A DNA stretch of 64,000 nt from Bacteroidales bacterium (GTDB lineage: Bacteria; Bacteroidota; Bacteroidia; Bacteroidales; UBA932): NCBI GenBank assembly GCA_017527415.1, contig JAFXQA010000001.1:1-64000 (forward strand), in the 5' to 3' direction. The notes below the pieces were generated by a model. It did not search any database, was not told the DNA's origin, and worked only from the letters and a program-made list of their open reading frames with translations. Position numbers and translations under genes: made by a program. Position 1 is the first letter of the stretch, and each line of letters begins with the position of its first letter. Below are positions 8,230 through 17,903 of the stretch, in pieces.

Positions 8230-10158
8230 ATGATCTGCACCAGCATACAGCACAAGACCTACGACGAGATCCTGGCCCTACTGGATGATCCGTGGATAGA
8301 AATGGCGGAGATCCGCCTGGACCGATGCGATCTCTCGGACGAAGAGATAGAAGACCTGTTCGCAAATACGGATACCCCTCTGATTGCCACATGCCGCATT
8401 TCCGAGGTGGGAGAGAAGAAGGCTGAGCGTCTTCTTGGCCTGGCCGTACGTGCCGGGGCCCGCTTCGCCGATCTGGAGGTTGAGGCCGATGCGGGCTTCA
8501 GCAAACGCTTCCGCTCGATGTGCGAGGAGTGCGGCACGGAGATCATACGCTCCTTCCACGACTATTCCGGCACCCCGGACCTGGAATATCTGCAGCAGCT
8601 GCGGGACCGTTGCTATCGCTACGGCGCCGACATCGCCAAAATCGTCGTCACCGCCCATTCCGCGGCCGACGCCGCGCGGGTAATGGATTTATATGGTGAT
8701 TGTAATAATCTTGTGGCCTTTGCCATGGGCGAAGCCGGGCGCGCAACCCGCATCGAATGCCTGAAACGCGGCGCCCCCTTCAGCTACGCATCCCTCTCCG
8801 ATGCCGAAGCCACCGCCCCCGGGCAGATCGACTACATCACCATGCACCGCGAGGTCTACGGCGACTGGCGCGGCTTTTTCCGCAACAGCCTGCAGATGCC
8901 CGCATCCAAAAGCTTCGCGCAGCGGGCCATCATCGCCGCCGCCCTTGCGGACGGCCGCAGCCATCTCCGCGGATATTCCCCCTGCGCCGACAGCGAATCC
9001 GCCCTGGCAGTTGCCCGTGCCCTTGGAGCCAAAGTCCGCCTCGACGGCAGCACGCTGACCATCGACGGCATCAGCGGAGCCCACACATCTCTCGAAACCC
9101 TCCATACCGGTGAATCCGGGCTGCTGACGCGCCTGATGATACCCCTGATGGCAACGATTAACGACTGCCCCGTCACCATCACTGGGGAGAAAACCCTCAC
9201 CCGCCGCCCTCTGAAGGGGGTCAGCGACATCATGGCATCGTTCGGCGTCATCGTCCGCGAGAGCACCGTGCCTATTCGTGTAGAGGGCCGCATCATCCCC
9301 GGCGTGGCGGAAATTTCCGGAAAGGACGGCTCGCAGCTGATCTCCGGCCTGCTGGGCGCGCTGCCGCTCTTCGACAAGCCCTCAACCCTCATCATCACCG
9401 ACCCCAAGAGCATCCCCTACATGTTCATCACCTGCGACGTGCTCAAGCACTTCGGCATCAAGATCTCTTCGGAGATGGAAGGGGATGAGAAGATGATAGA
9501 GGAGCAGGATTGGAGCGGGTGCACGGGCGTGACCTTCAAGATTCGCGGTGGGCAGAAGTACAAAGCGGCCGACTTCGACATCGAAGGCGACTGGAGCAGT
9601 GCGGCTCCCTTTCTGGTGGCCGGTGCACTCTACGGCAAGGCCGAGGTCTCCGGGCTGGATACATCCTCCTTGCAGGCAGACCTTTCGATTGCGGATATCC
9701 TGGTCGAGGCCGGGGCTGTGGTTTCAGAGATGGACGGGGCGGTGTGCGTGTCCCGCGCGCCCCTGGAGGCTATTTCGGTGGATCTGAACAATGCGCCGGA
9801 TATCTTCCCGATTGTTTCCGTGCTGGCCGCATTTTGTGAAGGCGAAAGTGTGATTTCCGGGGTCGGACGGCTGGTTGGAAAAGAGAGCAACCGCGCCGAG
9901 GCTATCCTGGAGATGCTTTCCGCCCTGGGAGTGCAGGCATCTGTGGCTGGGGATGACCTTCACATTGTGGGAGAAACCCTGACCTCGCGCCTGCTGAACG
10001 GCCGGCTCCTGCATGGCGGCGCCTTCACTTCCCGCGCCGACCACCGCATGGCCATGGCCTTGAAGATCGCTTCGCTCGGCGCTTCAGAACCCATCACCAT
10101 CGACGACACCGCCTGCGTCGCCAAATCCTTCCCCGCCTTTTGGGAGATGTTCGACTAG
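8230..10158 (+). CDS. aroDA: Fused 3-dehydroquinate dehydratase (type I) / EPSP synthase
   Basis: 642 residues from ATG 8230, two bases after the previous stop. Residues 1-~205 are a type I dehydroquinase: His110 in RSFHDY and Schiff-base Lys137 in AKIVVTA are present, with the closing GQID motif. From ~218 an EPSP synthase follows (MPASKSFAQRAIIAAALADG, GESGLLTRL, TGEKTLTRRPLK, SRADHRMAM, VAKSFPAFW). The two enzymes catalyse steps 3 and 6 of the shikimate pathway to chorismate. aroC, step 7, lies 4 kb downstream on the other strand. Ends against a REP-like palindrome. Confidence 0.93.
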   Translation: MICTSIQHKTYDEILALLDDPWIEMAEIRLDRCDLSDEEIEDLFANTDTPLIATCRISEVGEKKAERLLGLAVRAGARFADLEVEADAGFSKRFRSMCEECGTEIIRSFHDYSGTPDLEYLQQLRDRCYRYGADIAKIVVTAHSAADAARVMDLYGDCNNLVAFAMGEAGRATRIECLKRGAPFSYASLSDAEATAPGQIDYITMHREVYGDWRGFFRNSLQMPASKSFAQRAIIAAALADGRSHLRGYSPCADSESALAVARALGAKVRLDGSTLTIDGISGAHTSLETLHTGESGLLTRLMIPLMATINDCPVTITGEKTLTRRPLKGVSDIMASFGVIVRESTVPIRVEGRIIPGVAEISGKDGSQLISGLLGALPLFDKPSTLIITDPKSIPYMFITCDVLKHFGIKISSEMEGDEKMIEEQDWSGCTGVTFKIRGGQKYKAADFDIEGDWSSAAPFLVAGALYGKAEVSGLDTSSLQADLSIADILVEAGAVVSEMDGAVCVSRAPLEAISVDLNNAPDIFPIVSVLAAFCEGESVISGVGRLVGKESNRAEAILEMLSALGVQASVAGDDLHIVGETLTSRLLNGRLLHGGAFTSRADHRMAMALKIASLGASEPITIDDTACVAKSFPAFWEMFD

Positions 10159-10211
10159 CACTGATACAGACGATAGCGGAAACCATCCAGCCAGGGGTAC
10201 TATTCTTTTTG

Positions 10212-10320
10212 CTGGAGCCTAATCGTTTGATACTTAATCACTTACTTTAAATGCCTGCCTTTATGATACGGCAGGCATTTTGCGAAAGTGATTGAAATTC
10301 AACAGGTTGATCCCCAGAGC
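10212..10320. repeat. REP-like palindrome, copy A (RAYT 3' flank)
   Basis: The core AAATGCCTGCC (10249-10259) pairs exactly with GGCAGGCATTT (10270-10280) around a 10-base loop. An outer ATCACTT/AAGTGAT pair extends it after a mismatch bulge. Upstream lie CTGGAGC (10212-10218) and GTTTGAT, shared with the other copies. It sits between the convergent aroDA and transposase genes, so the folded RNA could also act as a two-way terminator. Confidence 0.8.
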
Positions 10321-10324
10321 AACC

Positions 10325-11236
10325 CTAAAGCCGCAGGTATTTTCTCAGCTGCTCTTTTGTGGCTTTAGTTTCCATCATAAGATCGCATAATAATTGAGCT
10401 CGATCGGCGACCGGCAGTTTTAATGCATCATAAGGATTCTGAATCCCGTGATATTCTTTAAGCGCCTTTGGTATTTGAAGATAAGCTTGATGGGAATCAT
10501 AATAGAATTCTTCCTTCACATCGTATTCGCTGCCTTGATTGGATGCAAAAGCGAGGCAGGCCTGAGCATATGAATTGCCGTAAAGTGAAAGCAGTGACTT
10601 GTAGTCAATGAAGTTATACGACACAATAATATAGTCTATAAGCTGCTGGGTCTCTTTTTGACTCAAACCACGGAAGATCATTCTCAGTATCCTATGATTC
10701 AAAGGATAATTCAAGTCTGAATACTTATCTACCCACTTGATTGCCCGGCGCATTTTTGCCGATGCCGATTCTTTTTTCAAAGGCTCGGAGAAGGGATGAT
10801 CGCTATCAGCGTACGCAAGAAAGGTCCATCGATATTCTTCGGCCCTATTGCATAATTTCTTTTCACCCGGATTATTGTAACAATAGGAGCAGATAGTCCG
10901 TACCGCTTTCTCACCCCTTTTTACGCTGCTGCCGAAGGATTTATGGAACACCCTTCCGGAACTGCCGAGTTCCTTATTGATTTCTATGGCGTACTGGCTT
11001 TCTGTGTCCCTTACAAAATCAAACACTTCCTTTCGACAGTAAGCATTAGCTACATAATGCAGATGGTCGATCATTGGACTCACCCCCAGAATCGAGATGC
11101 CTCTTTTGCGCGCAGTGACACTCGCAATTGTGAAGAAAACAAGAAAGTCGGTAATTGTATAAAAAAGCAGGTACCCGTTTTCGGCCCTGGAATAGATATG
11201 CACCGCAGTGCTTTGTATGGCATCCCTTCCCTCCAT
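10325..11236 (-). CDS. REP-associated tyrosine transposase (RAYT), IS200/Y1-like
   Basis: 303 residues from ATG 11236 (AAGGA six bases upstream); a TTG three codons earlier is less likely. The HUH-like motif is PMIDHLHYV. The segment QYAIEINKELGSSGRVFHK parallels the YxxxFNxxxGxxGxxFxxxY block of RAYTs, and CYNNPGEKK followed by EEYRWTFLAY matches the conserved YI-NP...YxWSS region. The last ~140 residues end in a helix-turn-helix-like KATKEQLRKYLRL. Such single-copy domesticated transposases mobilise REP palindromes; two REP-like elements flank this gene (10212-10320, 11294-11399). Confidence 0.8.
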   Translation of the reverse strand: MEGRDAIQSTAVHIYSRAENGYLLFYTITDFLVFFTIASVTARKRGISILGVSPMIDHLHYVANAYCRKEVFDFVRDTESQYAIEINKELGSSGRVFHKSFGSSVKRGEKAVRTICSYCYNNPGEKKLCNRAEEYRWTFLAYADSDHPFSEPLKKESASAKMRRAIKWVDKYSDLNYPLNHRILRMIFRGLSQKETQQLIDYIIVSYNFIDYKSLLSLYGNSYAQACLAFASNQGSEYDVKEEFYYDSHQAYLQIPKALKEYHGIQNPYDALKLPVADRAQLLCDLMMETKATKEQLRKYLRL

Positions 11237-11293
11237 ATCCTTCAAATTTTTGGCAATATAAGAAGTAATTCTTTTATATGCAAATCTTTGTTT

Positions 11294-11399
11294 CTGGAGG
11301 TTAACTGATTAGCTTACAGCAATTTGCTTAAAACCCCTGCCCGGTTTGTTGAGCAGGGGTTTTAAGTAAGTGGGTGAGTGTGAGTGGCTTAAGCTCCAG
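11294..11399. repeat. REP-like palindrome, copy C (RAYT 5' flank)
   Basis: A 14-bp perfect stem, CTTAAAACCCCTGC (11327-11340) with GCAGGGGTTTTAAG (11353-11366), around a 12-base loop and followed by TAAGTGG. The whole is enclosed by CTGGAG (11294-11299) and CTCCAG (11394-11399). Same plan as copies A, B and D: outer CTGGAG pair, GATT, then a CCTGC-containing stem and an AAGTAAG tail. Confidence 0.8.
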
Positions 11400-11426
11400 C
11401 CCGGGAGTGCGCAAATTTCTAGAAAT

Positions 11427-12767
11427 CTAAATCTCCCAAGCGCCGCCGGGGGCGAAGACGCTGGCGACCAGCCGGTCGTAGAAGCGGCCGCGCTTGGCGA
11501 GGTCCAGCACGTTATAGCGCCAGCGCATCAGCTGAACCTTGGGGAACATGGCGCGGATATCCTCGCGGGTGATGCCGATGTGCTCGGGTTCGTAGGGGGC
11601 GCCGGCAATCTTGAAGGCTTCCTTCATTTTGGAGAAACTCCAGATCTGCCCGGAGATTCGCTCACGCAGTTCCGGCCAGGACTCACGCAATGCTGTCAAT
11701 TCACGCCGAACGGTCTCGGCATCTCCATATTTCTGGGTTATCTGCTCATATCCGAGTTTGGGGGCGGGGAAATCCTTGAATATCTCCAACGCCCTTGCCT
11801 GTTCCTCCTCCAATGAAGGCCAGGCAGCCACGCAGGCATCGATATCCAACGAAGAAAGGTCGTATTTGACAAACTCCTCCAGCACTGCACACATCGTGAG
11901 AGTGCCAATTGCCACCTGGAATCCGTGTGAGACGAACTTTCCGTTATAGCGGTGATGCGTCATGTCCAGAATATGGGAGAAGAGATGGTCGCAGCAGGAT
12001 GCGGGGCGGCTGGAGCGGGCGGCCTGCATCGCGAAGCCGCTCAGGATCAGCCCCTCGAACAGATCGGAAACGGCCTTGGTTTCCCCCGCGGCCACTCCGG
12101 TGGGATTTGACAGCAGTTCATCGAGGCAGTCCTGCAAAACATGCCAGGCGGCCGGCTGGATAGGCTCGGTGCCGACAAGATCGGAGATCATCCATTCTGC
12201 GCCTGCAGGCACCTTGGCGGCCAGATCCGCATAGCCTGCAGCAGTCATCTCCCTGGGGGCTGCAGCTATCACGTCTACATCCGCCACCACCGCAACCGGC
12301 GCAGGGCACTCGAAGGTCTGCTTGGCGTTCTGGTAAGTGATTGATGCACCGAATGAGGTGTATCCGTCCACCGAAGCCGCAGTAGGCACGGTGAGATAGC
12401 TCTGCTTATGATGATGTGAGCAGAGTTTGCAGAGATCGTTGATGGTGCCGGACCCTATCGAAACGGCAATTGCGCCTGTCTCGTCCAGCACTCGGTCCAG
12501 CGCCTCGATATGGTCCCAGTCTGCGTGGAACTCATCCTCCTCGAAAAGGAACTTCTGCACCGGGACTCCGGAGGCCTGCAGGGCCTCGAAGACCTCTGCG
12601 CCGGCAACCCGCCAGGTGTTTTTATCTGCTACTACGATGGCCTTGCGGCCGGGGAAAAAATCATTGAACAATGCGGGCACGCGCCCAAGTATGCCTTGCC
12701 CAAGTTCGAAGGCTTTGGTGTCAGTGGCCACTTTGAGGGCCGCTGCAATTCTTTCTTCTGATGTCAT
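11427..12767 (-). CDS. sn-glycerol-1-phosphate dehydrogenase-like (AraM/EgsA family)
   Basis: 446 residues from ATG 12767. A longer frame would start inside the neighbouring gene's promoter. The protein belongs to the iron-containing alcohol dehydrogenase/dehydroquinate synthase superfamily: VSIGSGTINDLCK (nucleotide loop), TVPTAASVDGYTSFGAS, and metal-ligand blocks around YADLAAKVPAGAEW, DHLFSHILD and SHGFQVAIG. AraM-type enzymes reduce dihydroxyacetone phosphate to glycerol 1-phosphate. The reaction is inferred from the family; a dehydroquinate synthase-like role is less likely because the substrate-binding pattern fits AraM. Divergent from the 12877 gene. Confidence 0.75.
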   Translation of the reverse strand: MTSEERIAAALKVATDTKAFELGQGILGRVPALFNDFFPGRKAIVVADKNTWRVAGAEVFEALQASGVPVQKFLFEEDEFHADWDHIEALDRVLDETGAIAVSIGSGTINDLCKLCSHHHKQSYLTVPTAASVDGYTSFGASITYQNAKQTFECPAPVAVVADVDVIAAAPREMTAAGYADLAAKVPAGAEWMISDLVGTEPIQPAAWHVLQDCLDELLSNPTGVAAGETKAVSDLFEGLILSGFAMQAARSSRPASCCDHLFSHILDMTHHRYNGKFVSHGFQVAIGTLTMCAVLEEFVKYDLSSLDIDACVAAWPSLEEEQARALEIFKDFPAPKLGYEQITQKYGDAETVRRELTALRESWPELRERISGQIWSFSKMKEAFKIAGAPYEPEHIGITREDIRAMFPKVQLMRWRYNVLDLAKRGRFYDRLVASVFAPGGAWEI

Positions 12768-12876
12768 ATTGTTGGCGAATTGTTCTACAATAATACAACT
12801 TTTTTTGCATTTTCCCTTATATGGCGGCACGGAATTGGAGTTGCGTTTTTGAGAAAGGGATAGTATTTTTGCATAT

Positions 12877-13950
12877 ATGAAAAAGATAAGCACCTTTTTG
12901 TCCGTCGTGTTAGCCCTGTCGGCTATGATACCTGCTGCCGGCGCGCAGACACTTCCTACCAAGTTTGAGGTCAAGATCAAGGCCAAAGACCACGTGCAGG
13001 GGATGGCCATCGACACCGCCGCCCGCTGCTGCTACCTGTCGTTTACCACAAGCCTGGTGAAAACGGACTATGAGGGCAACGTGCTTGCGAGCATCGATTC
13101 CATCTTTGGCCACCTTGGCGCGATGACTTTCGACGCAGCCTCACGAAAACTCTACGCATCGCTGGAGTGCAAAGACGATGTGATAGGCCAGGGAATTGCC
13201 AAGCATCTTGGCAAAGAGGCCGTGTCGCAGGAGTTGTCCAAGTTCTATATAATGGTGTTTGATGTGGACGGGGGGCAGGCAAGGCCGGGTGCCGGCAATC
13301 CTGTAATCGCCGGCCAGTGGGAGGTCTCAGAGGCGATTGCAGATTACAAGGTCCGCTACGGCTGCTCAGGCATCGACGGGGTTACCATCGCTCCGCAGAT
13401 AGGGAAGAAAAAGGGCAAGCCGCGCCTCTACGTGGCCTATGGAATCTACGGAGATATCTCCCGCCGCGACAACGACCACCAGATTTTGCTGGAATACAAG
13501 CTGGATGCCTTCAAGTCCGGCGTGACTGCCCCGAAGGCATCCGCCAAATACTTCGTCTTCACTGGCAACACCACCTGGGGCGTGCAGAACCTGTGCTTCG
13601 ACCCCAAGACGGAGTGCATATTCATGGCTTGTTATTCAGGCAAGAAGCCGGAGTTCCCGAATTTCAGCCTGTTCGCCGTTCCGGTGGCGCAGAAGCCCGT
13701 GAAGAAAGTGTTGCGCGGATTGGAGGATGACGGCGAGCATCTGTCGCTGGCGCTATGGCAGCAGGGATTGCTGGGTTCCGTAAAGGGTGTCCGTGGATGG
13801 CGTTTTTCAGATGCCACCACCGGCGTCTGCACCCTCGGCGACGGCACCTGGTTCGTATCTACCCCGTTGAAGCTCCGCGGCAAAATGCAGACCGCAATCG
13901 TCCGCCAGATCCATTGGAGAGGCGGCCCACAGGAGAATCCGTTTGAATAG
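12877..13950 (+). CDS. Exported beta-propeller-like protein, hypothetical
   Basis: 357 residues with a signal peptide ending ...IPAAGAQ. The start ATG 12877 lies five bases after the -7 box TATTTTTG (12864-12871), a layout seen for many genes here. Repeated segments such as HVQGMAIDTAARCCYLSF, LGAMTFDAASRKLYAS and GVQNLCFDPKTECIFMA look like propeller blades. I do not recognise a named family. Probably periplasmic or surface-exposed. It ends 4 bases before the outer arm of REP copy B. Confidence 0.65.
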   Translation: MKKISTFLSVVLALSAMIPAAGAQTLPTKFEVKIKAKDHVQGMAIDTAARCCYLSFTTSLVKTDYEGNVLASIDSIFGHLGAMTFDAASRKLYASLECKDDVIGQGIAKHLGKEAVSQELSKFYIMVFDVDGGQARPGAGNPVIAGQWEVSEAIADYKVRYGCSGIDGVTIAPQIGKKKGKPRLYVAYGIYGDISRRDNDHQILLEYKLDAFKSGVTAPKASAKYFVFTGNTTWGVQNLCFDPKTECIFMACYSGKKPEFPNFSLFAVPVAQKPVKKVLRGLEDDGEHLSLALWQQGLLGSVKGVRGWRFSDATTGVCTLGDGTWFVSTPLKLRGKMQTAIVRQIHWRGGPQENPFE

Positions 13951-13954
13951 ATTG

Positions 13955-14062
13955 CCTGGAGCAGAACTGTTTGATTGCTAGCGACTTACTTCAAATGCCT
14001 GCCGATAAAACACGGCAGGCATTTGAAGTAAGTTATTAAAAACCAGGGCGTTACGCTCCAGG
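13955..14062. repeat. REP-like palindrome, copy B (perfect 20-bp stem)
   Basis: ACTTACTTCAAATGCCTGCC (13984-14003) is exactly reverse-complementary to 14014-14033 around a 10-base loop. The outer pair CCTGGAGC (13955-13962) and GCTCCAGG (14055-14062) frames the element. It is the most symmetric copy and lies between the convergent 12877 gene and aroC, where it could terminate both transcripts. Confidence 0.85.
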
Positions 14063-14066
14063 AAAA

Positions 14067-15065
14067 CTACAGCAAATCTGCCAGCACTATTGCGGCCATG
14101 GCTTCCACGATTACCGGGGTGCGCTGGGCGAAACATGCGTCGTGACGACCACGGATCTGGAGAGTTGCCTCTTTCTTGTGCTCGAAATCCCAGGTTTTCT
14201 GGGGTTTGGCTATGCTGGAAGTGGGTTTGAAGGCCACGCGGAACACTATCGGTGCGCCATTGGTCAGTCCGCCGTTGATGCCTCCGGAGCCGTTCTTCAC
14301 AGGGCCGTCCGGGCCGAAGGGGTCATTATGTTCGGAGCCCTTCATCCGCGCAGCCGCGAAACCGTCTCCGAACTCTATGCCGCGCACTCCCGGAATGGCG
14401 AAAATGGCGTGAGAGATGCAACTCTCCACCGAATCCCAGAAGGGGTCGCCAACGCCCACGCCGAGGCCGGTGACCGTGCATTCCACGATGCCGCCGAGGG
14501 AATCCCCCTCAGCCGTAACGGCCTTCAGCATCCCATCCCATTTGGAGGAATCCGCCTCGCCGCCGAGCTCAACAAGGCTTGCGTTAATGGCCACGTCCAG
14601 CTTCTGGGGAGCCTCCTCGGTGCCATATTCTGCGTTCAACACCTTTTTGGCAACCACGCCCGCCGCCACTATGGGCAGGGTCAGGCGGCCGGAGAAGTGC
14701 CCTCCGCCGCGGGGGTCGTTCGCAAAATTATATTTCACGTTGGCCACGAAATCTGCATGCCCGGGCCGGGGGATGGATGCGAACTGCTCGTAGTCCTGGC
14801 TCTGCACGTTGGAATTCCAGAAAACTATGGTGATGGGGGCGCCGGTGGTGTAGCCGTCCAACACGCCGCTGAGGATCTTGGGCTTGTCTGCCTCGCGCCG
14901 CGGCGTAGTGCCGACCGCGCCGGGAGCGCGCCGCGCTATATCTTCTTCGAAATCCGCTTCAGCAAGCGGAATGTTCTCCGGCACTCCGTCCAGAACCACG
15001 CCGATGGCCGGCCCGTGGCTCTCGCCGAAGATGGAAACCTTGAAGTATTGTCCGAAAGTATTCAT
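14067..15065 (-). CDS. aroC: Chorismate synthase
   Basis: 332 residues, somewhat shorter than the usual ~350-360. Signature blocks are present: [16 protein letters not shown] near the N-terminus, [17 protein letters not shown] and the C-terminal [17 protein letters not shown]. It converts EPSP to chorismate using reduced FMN, the last step of the shikimate pathway, and so completes what the upstream AroDA fusion supplies. Divergent from sufB; the facing starts are separated by about 40 bases that contain the sufB promoter. Confidence 0.93.
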   Translation of the reverse strand: MNTFGQYFKVSIFGESHGPAIGVVLDGVPENIPLAEADFEEDIARRAPGAVGTTPRREADKPKILSGVLDGYTTGAPITIVFWNSNVQSQDYEQFASIPRPGHADFVANVKYNFANDPRGGGHFSGRLTLPIVAAGVVAKKVLNAEYGTEEAPQKLDVAINASLVELGGEADSSKWDGMLKAVTAEGDSLGGIVECTVTGLGVGVGDPFWDSVESCISHAIFAIPGVRGIEFGDGFAAARMKGSEHNDPFGPDGPVKNGSGGINGGLTNGAPIVFRVAFKPTSSIAKPQKTWDFEHKKEATLQIRGRHDACFAQRTPVIVEAMAAIVLADLL

Positions 15066-15106
15066 ACGAACGCAAAGATAGGAAAATTCACTATCTTTGC
15101 GTCAAT

Positions 15107-16567
15107 ATGTTAGAAGAAAAGGACATCCTCGCATCGGCCGTGGAGAAAGAATACAGCGAGGGTTTTGTAACAGATATAGAACAGGAGTTCATCCCCAAGG
15201 GCCTTGACGAAGACATTATCAAAATGATCTCGGCCAAGAAGGATGAGCCCGGGTGGCTCCTTGAATTCCGTCTGGAGGCCTTCCGGAAGTGGAAAACCAT
15301 GACCCCGCCCAAGTGGGGACACCTGAGCCGCCTGCCGGAAATCGACTTCCAGGATATCATTTATTACGCGGCTCCCAAGAGCGACAAGGACCGCCCGAAA
15401 GAAATCGATCCCGCCCTTCAGGAGACCTTCGACAAACTGGGCATCCCGGTGGGCGAGCGCGAGGTTCTGGCGGGCGTGAAGCCCAAGGATACCGTGGCGG
15501 TGGATGCCGTCTTCGACAGCGTGTCCGTCAGCACCACCTTCCGCAAGACCCTGGCGGAGAAAGGCATCATCTTCTGCAGCTTCAACGAGGCCGTCCACAA
15601 CCATCCGGATCTCGTGCGCAAGTACCTCGCCACTGTAGTTCCGGTGGGCGACAACTTCTACGCCGCCCTCAACTCCGCGGTCTTCTCCGACGGATCCTTC
15701 TGCTACATCCCCAAGGGCGTCAAGTGCCCCATGGACCTCAGCAGCTACTTCCGCATCAACGCCAGCGGCACCGGCCAGTTCGAGCGCACGCTCATCATCG
15801 CCGACGAGGGCGCGAGCGTCAGTTATATGGAGGGCTGCACCGCCCCGATGAGGGATGAGAACCAGCTGCATGCTGCGGTTGTGGAGATAATAGTGGAAAA
15901 AGATGCGGATGTGCGCTACAGTACCGTCCAGAACTGGTATCCCGGCGATTCCCAGGGCCGCGGCGGCATCCTGAACCTCGTTACCAAGCGCGGACTCTGC
16001 CGCGGCGAAAACTCCCATCTCAGCTGGACCCAGGTGGAAACCGGCTCCGCCATCACCTGGAAATATCCTTCCACCATCCTGATGGGGGACAATTCCACCA
16101 GCGAGTTTTATTCCGTGGCCCTTACCAACAACTATCAGCAGGCGGATACCGGCACCAAGATGATCCACATCGGCCGGAACACCCGCAGCCGCATAGTCTC
16201 CAAGGGCATCTCCGCCGGCCACAGCGAGAACTCCTACCGTGGGCTCGTACGGATGAATCCGGGCGCATCCAAAGCCCGCAACTTCAGCCAGTGCGACAGC
16301 CTGCTGATCGGCAGCCGCTGCGGAGCGCACACCTTTCCGGTAATCCGGAACATGTGCCCGACCGCCATCGTGGAGCATGAGGCCACCACCTCCCGCATCA
16401 GCGAAGACCAGCTCTTCTACTGCAACCAGCGCGGCCTCGGTCCGGAAGATGCTGTAGGCCTCATCGTAGGCGGATACGCCCGCGAAGTCCTCAGCCGCCT
16501 TCCCATGGAATTCGCGGTCGAGGCCCAGAAACTACTCTCAGTCAATTTGGAAGGATCTATAGGATAG
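15107..16567 (+). CDS. sufB: Fe-S cluster assembly scaffold SufB
   Basis: 486 residues, full length. Conserved C-terminal beta-helix segments are present ([37 protein letters not shown]), including the Cys of RCGAHT that corresponds to the cluster-assembly cysteine. The -7 box TATCTTTG (15092-15099) lies only about 7 bases before the ATG, predicting a leaderless or nearly leaderless mRNA. First gene of sufB-sufC-sufD-ispE with gaps of 3 bases or overlaps. SufB forms the scaffold complex with SufC and SufD. No SufS or SufU is in the window. Confidence 0.95.
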   Translation: MLEEKDILASAVEKEYSEGFVTDIEQEFIPKGLDEDIIKMISAKKDEPGWLLEFRLEAFRKWKTMTPPKWGHLSRLPEIDFQDIIYYAAPKSDKDRPKEIDPALQETFDKLGIPVGEREVLAGVKPKDTVAVDAVFDSVSVSTTFRKTLAEKGIIFCSFNEAVHNHPDLVRKYLATVVPVGDNFYAALNSAVFSDGSFCYIPKGVKCPMDLSSYFRINASGTGQFERTLIIADEGASVSYMEGCTAPMRDENQLHAAVVEIIVEKDADVRYSTVQNWYPGDSQGRGGILNLVTKRGLCRGENSHLSWTQVETGSAITWKYPSTILMGDNSTSEFYSVALTNNYQQADTGTKMIHIGRNTRSRIVSKGISAGHSENSYRGLVRMNPGASKARNFSQCDSLLIGSRCGAHTFPVIRNMCPTAIVEHEATTSRISEDQLFYCNQRGLGPEDAVGLIVGGYAREVLSRLPMEFAVEAQKLLSVNLEGSIG

Positions 16568-16570
16568 AAT

Positions 16571-17320
16571 ATGGATAACTTACTTGAAATACGCGACCTG
16601 CATGCCGGGATAGAAGGGAAGGAGATTCTCCACGGCATCAACCTTACCATAAAGCCCGGCGAGGTGCATGCGGTGATGGGCCCCAACGGGGCGGGAAAGA
16701 GCACCCTCAGTGCCGTGCTGGCGGGCCGTCCGGACTACAGCGTGACAGGCGGCAGCATCACGTTCTCCGGCCAGGACCTGCTGGCGATGAGTCCGGAGGA
16801 ACGTTCCTGGGCTGGCATTTTCCTTTCGTTCCAGTATCCCATCGAAATTCCCGGCGTGAGCATCACAAGCTTCATGAAAGCCGCGGTGAATGCACGCCGC
16901 AAGGCGAAGGGTGAGCCGGAGATGGCTCCCGCGCAGTTCCTCAAACTGTTGAAAGAAAAGATGGCCTTCGTGAAGATGAAAGGGGAATTTGCCAAGCGTG
17001 AGGTGAACGTTGGCTTCAGCGGTGGGGAGAAAAAGCGTAACGAGATATTCCAGATGGCTATGCTGGACCCTGTTTTCAGCATTCTGGACGAAACCGACAG
17101 CGGCCTCGACGTGGATGCGCTCAAGATAGTTGCAGACGGCGTGAACGCCATGCGCAGCCCAGAGAAATCCGCCATCATCATCACGCATTACAAGCACCTG
17201 CTGGAACTGGTGACTCCGGACGTGGTGCATGTGCTGAAGGATGGCAAGATTATCGCCACCGGCGGCATGGAGCTGGCGGATAAGATTGAAAACCAAGGAT
17301 TTGACAGCATAAATGGATAG
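16571..17320 (+). CDS. sufC: Fe-S assembly ATPase SufC
   Basis: 249 residues. Walker A GPNGAGKST, signature FSGGEKKR and Walker B SILDETDSGLD are the SufC versions of the ABC motifs. It is a soluble ABC ATPase that drives conformational change in the SufBC2D complex. It begins 3 bases after sufB and overlaps the sufD start by 8 bases, so the three are translationally coupled. Confidence 0.95.
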   Translation: MDNLLEIRDLHAGIEGKEILHGINLTIKPGEVHAVMGPNGAGKSTLSAVLAGRPDYSVTGGSITFSGQDLLAMSPEERSWAGIFLSFQYPIEIPGVSITSFMKAAVNARRKAKGEPEMAPAQFLKLLKEKMAFVKMKGEFAKREVNVGFSGGEKKRNEIFQMAMLDPVFSILDETDSGLDVDALKIVADGVNAMRSPEKSAIIITHYKHLLELVTPDVVHVLKDGKIIATGGMELADKIENQGFDSING

Positions 17321-17903
17321 GATATACCGGGTAGGAATCGATGAGGTGCCGAAGCGCCTGACCCTGGAGGAGAACGAGCATCTCCGCCTCACATTCATCG
17401 TGATGCCCGGCGTCAGCGCGGATATACCCTTCGAAATCAAGATCGGAAAGCCGGGGGTGAACCTGGAGATTTTCGGCTTGTACCTCTGCCCTCACAGCGA
17501 GCAGGTGAAATTCAACATTACCGTGCGCCACATGGTAGGGGGAGCGTTCTCGCGCCAGACCTTCCGCGGAATCGTGGGCGGCACCGCCCGCGCCGAGTTC
17601 GATGGCCTGGTGTATGTGGCCCCGGAAGCCCAGAAGACGGAGGCCTACCAGGAGAACCGTTCCATCCTTCTCTCCGAAGGTGCCGTGGCGGAGACTCATC
17701 CCCAGCTGGAAATCTACGCCGATGACGTAAAGTGCTCGCACGGAGCCACTACCGGTTACCTTAATCCCGACGAACTCTTCTACCTCCGCAGCCGCGGCAT
17801 ACCCGAAAAGGACGCCCGCAAGATGCAGATGATTTCTTTTGTATCCCCGGTAATCGCTCATTTGCCATCGGAGATGCAGGATCAGATACTTTCGCGCTTA
17901 TGA
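17313..17903 (+). CDS. sufD: SufD-like protein, short form lacking the N-terminal domain
   Basis: 196 residues against ~400-450 for typical SufD. What remains is the beta-helix core and C-terminus: AYQENRSILLSEGAVAETHP, LEIYADDVKCSHGATTGYL and FYLRSRGIPEKDARKM, the most conserved SufD/SufB segment. The N-terminal helical domain is missing. Because the ATG overlaps the end of sufC and the frame is intact, this looks like a genuine compact SufD rather than a damaged gene. The stop overlaps the ispE start (ATGA). Confidence 0.85.
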   Translation: MDRIYRVGIDEVPKRLTLEENEHLRLTFIVMPGVSADIPFEIKIGKPGVNLEIFGLYLCPHSEQVKFNITVRHMVGGAFSRQTFRGIVGGTARAEFDGLVYVAPEAQKTEAYQENRSILLSEGAVAETHPQLEIYADDVKCSHGATTGYLNPDELFYLRSRGIPEKDARKMQMISFVSPVIAHLPSEMQDQILSRL

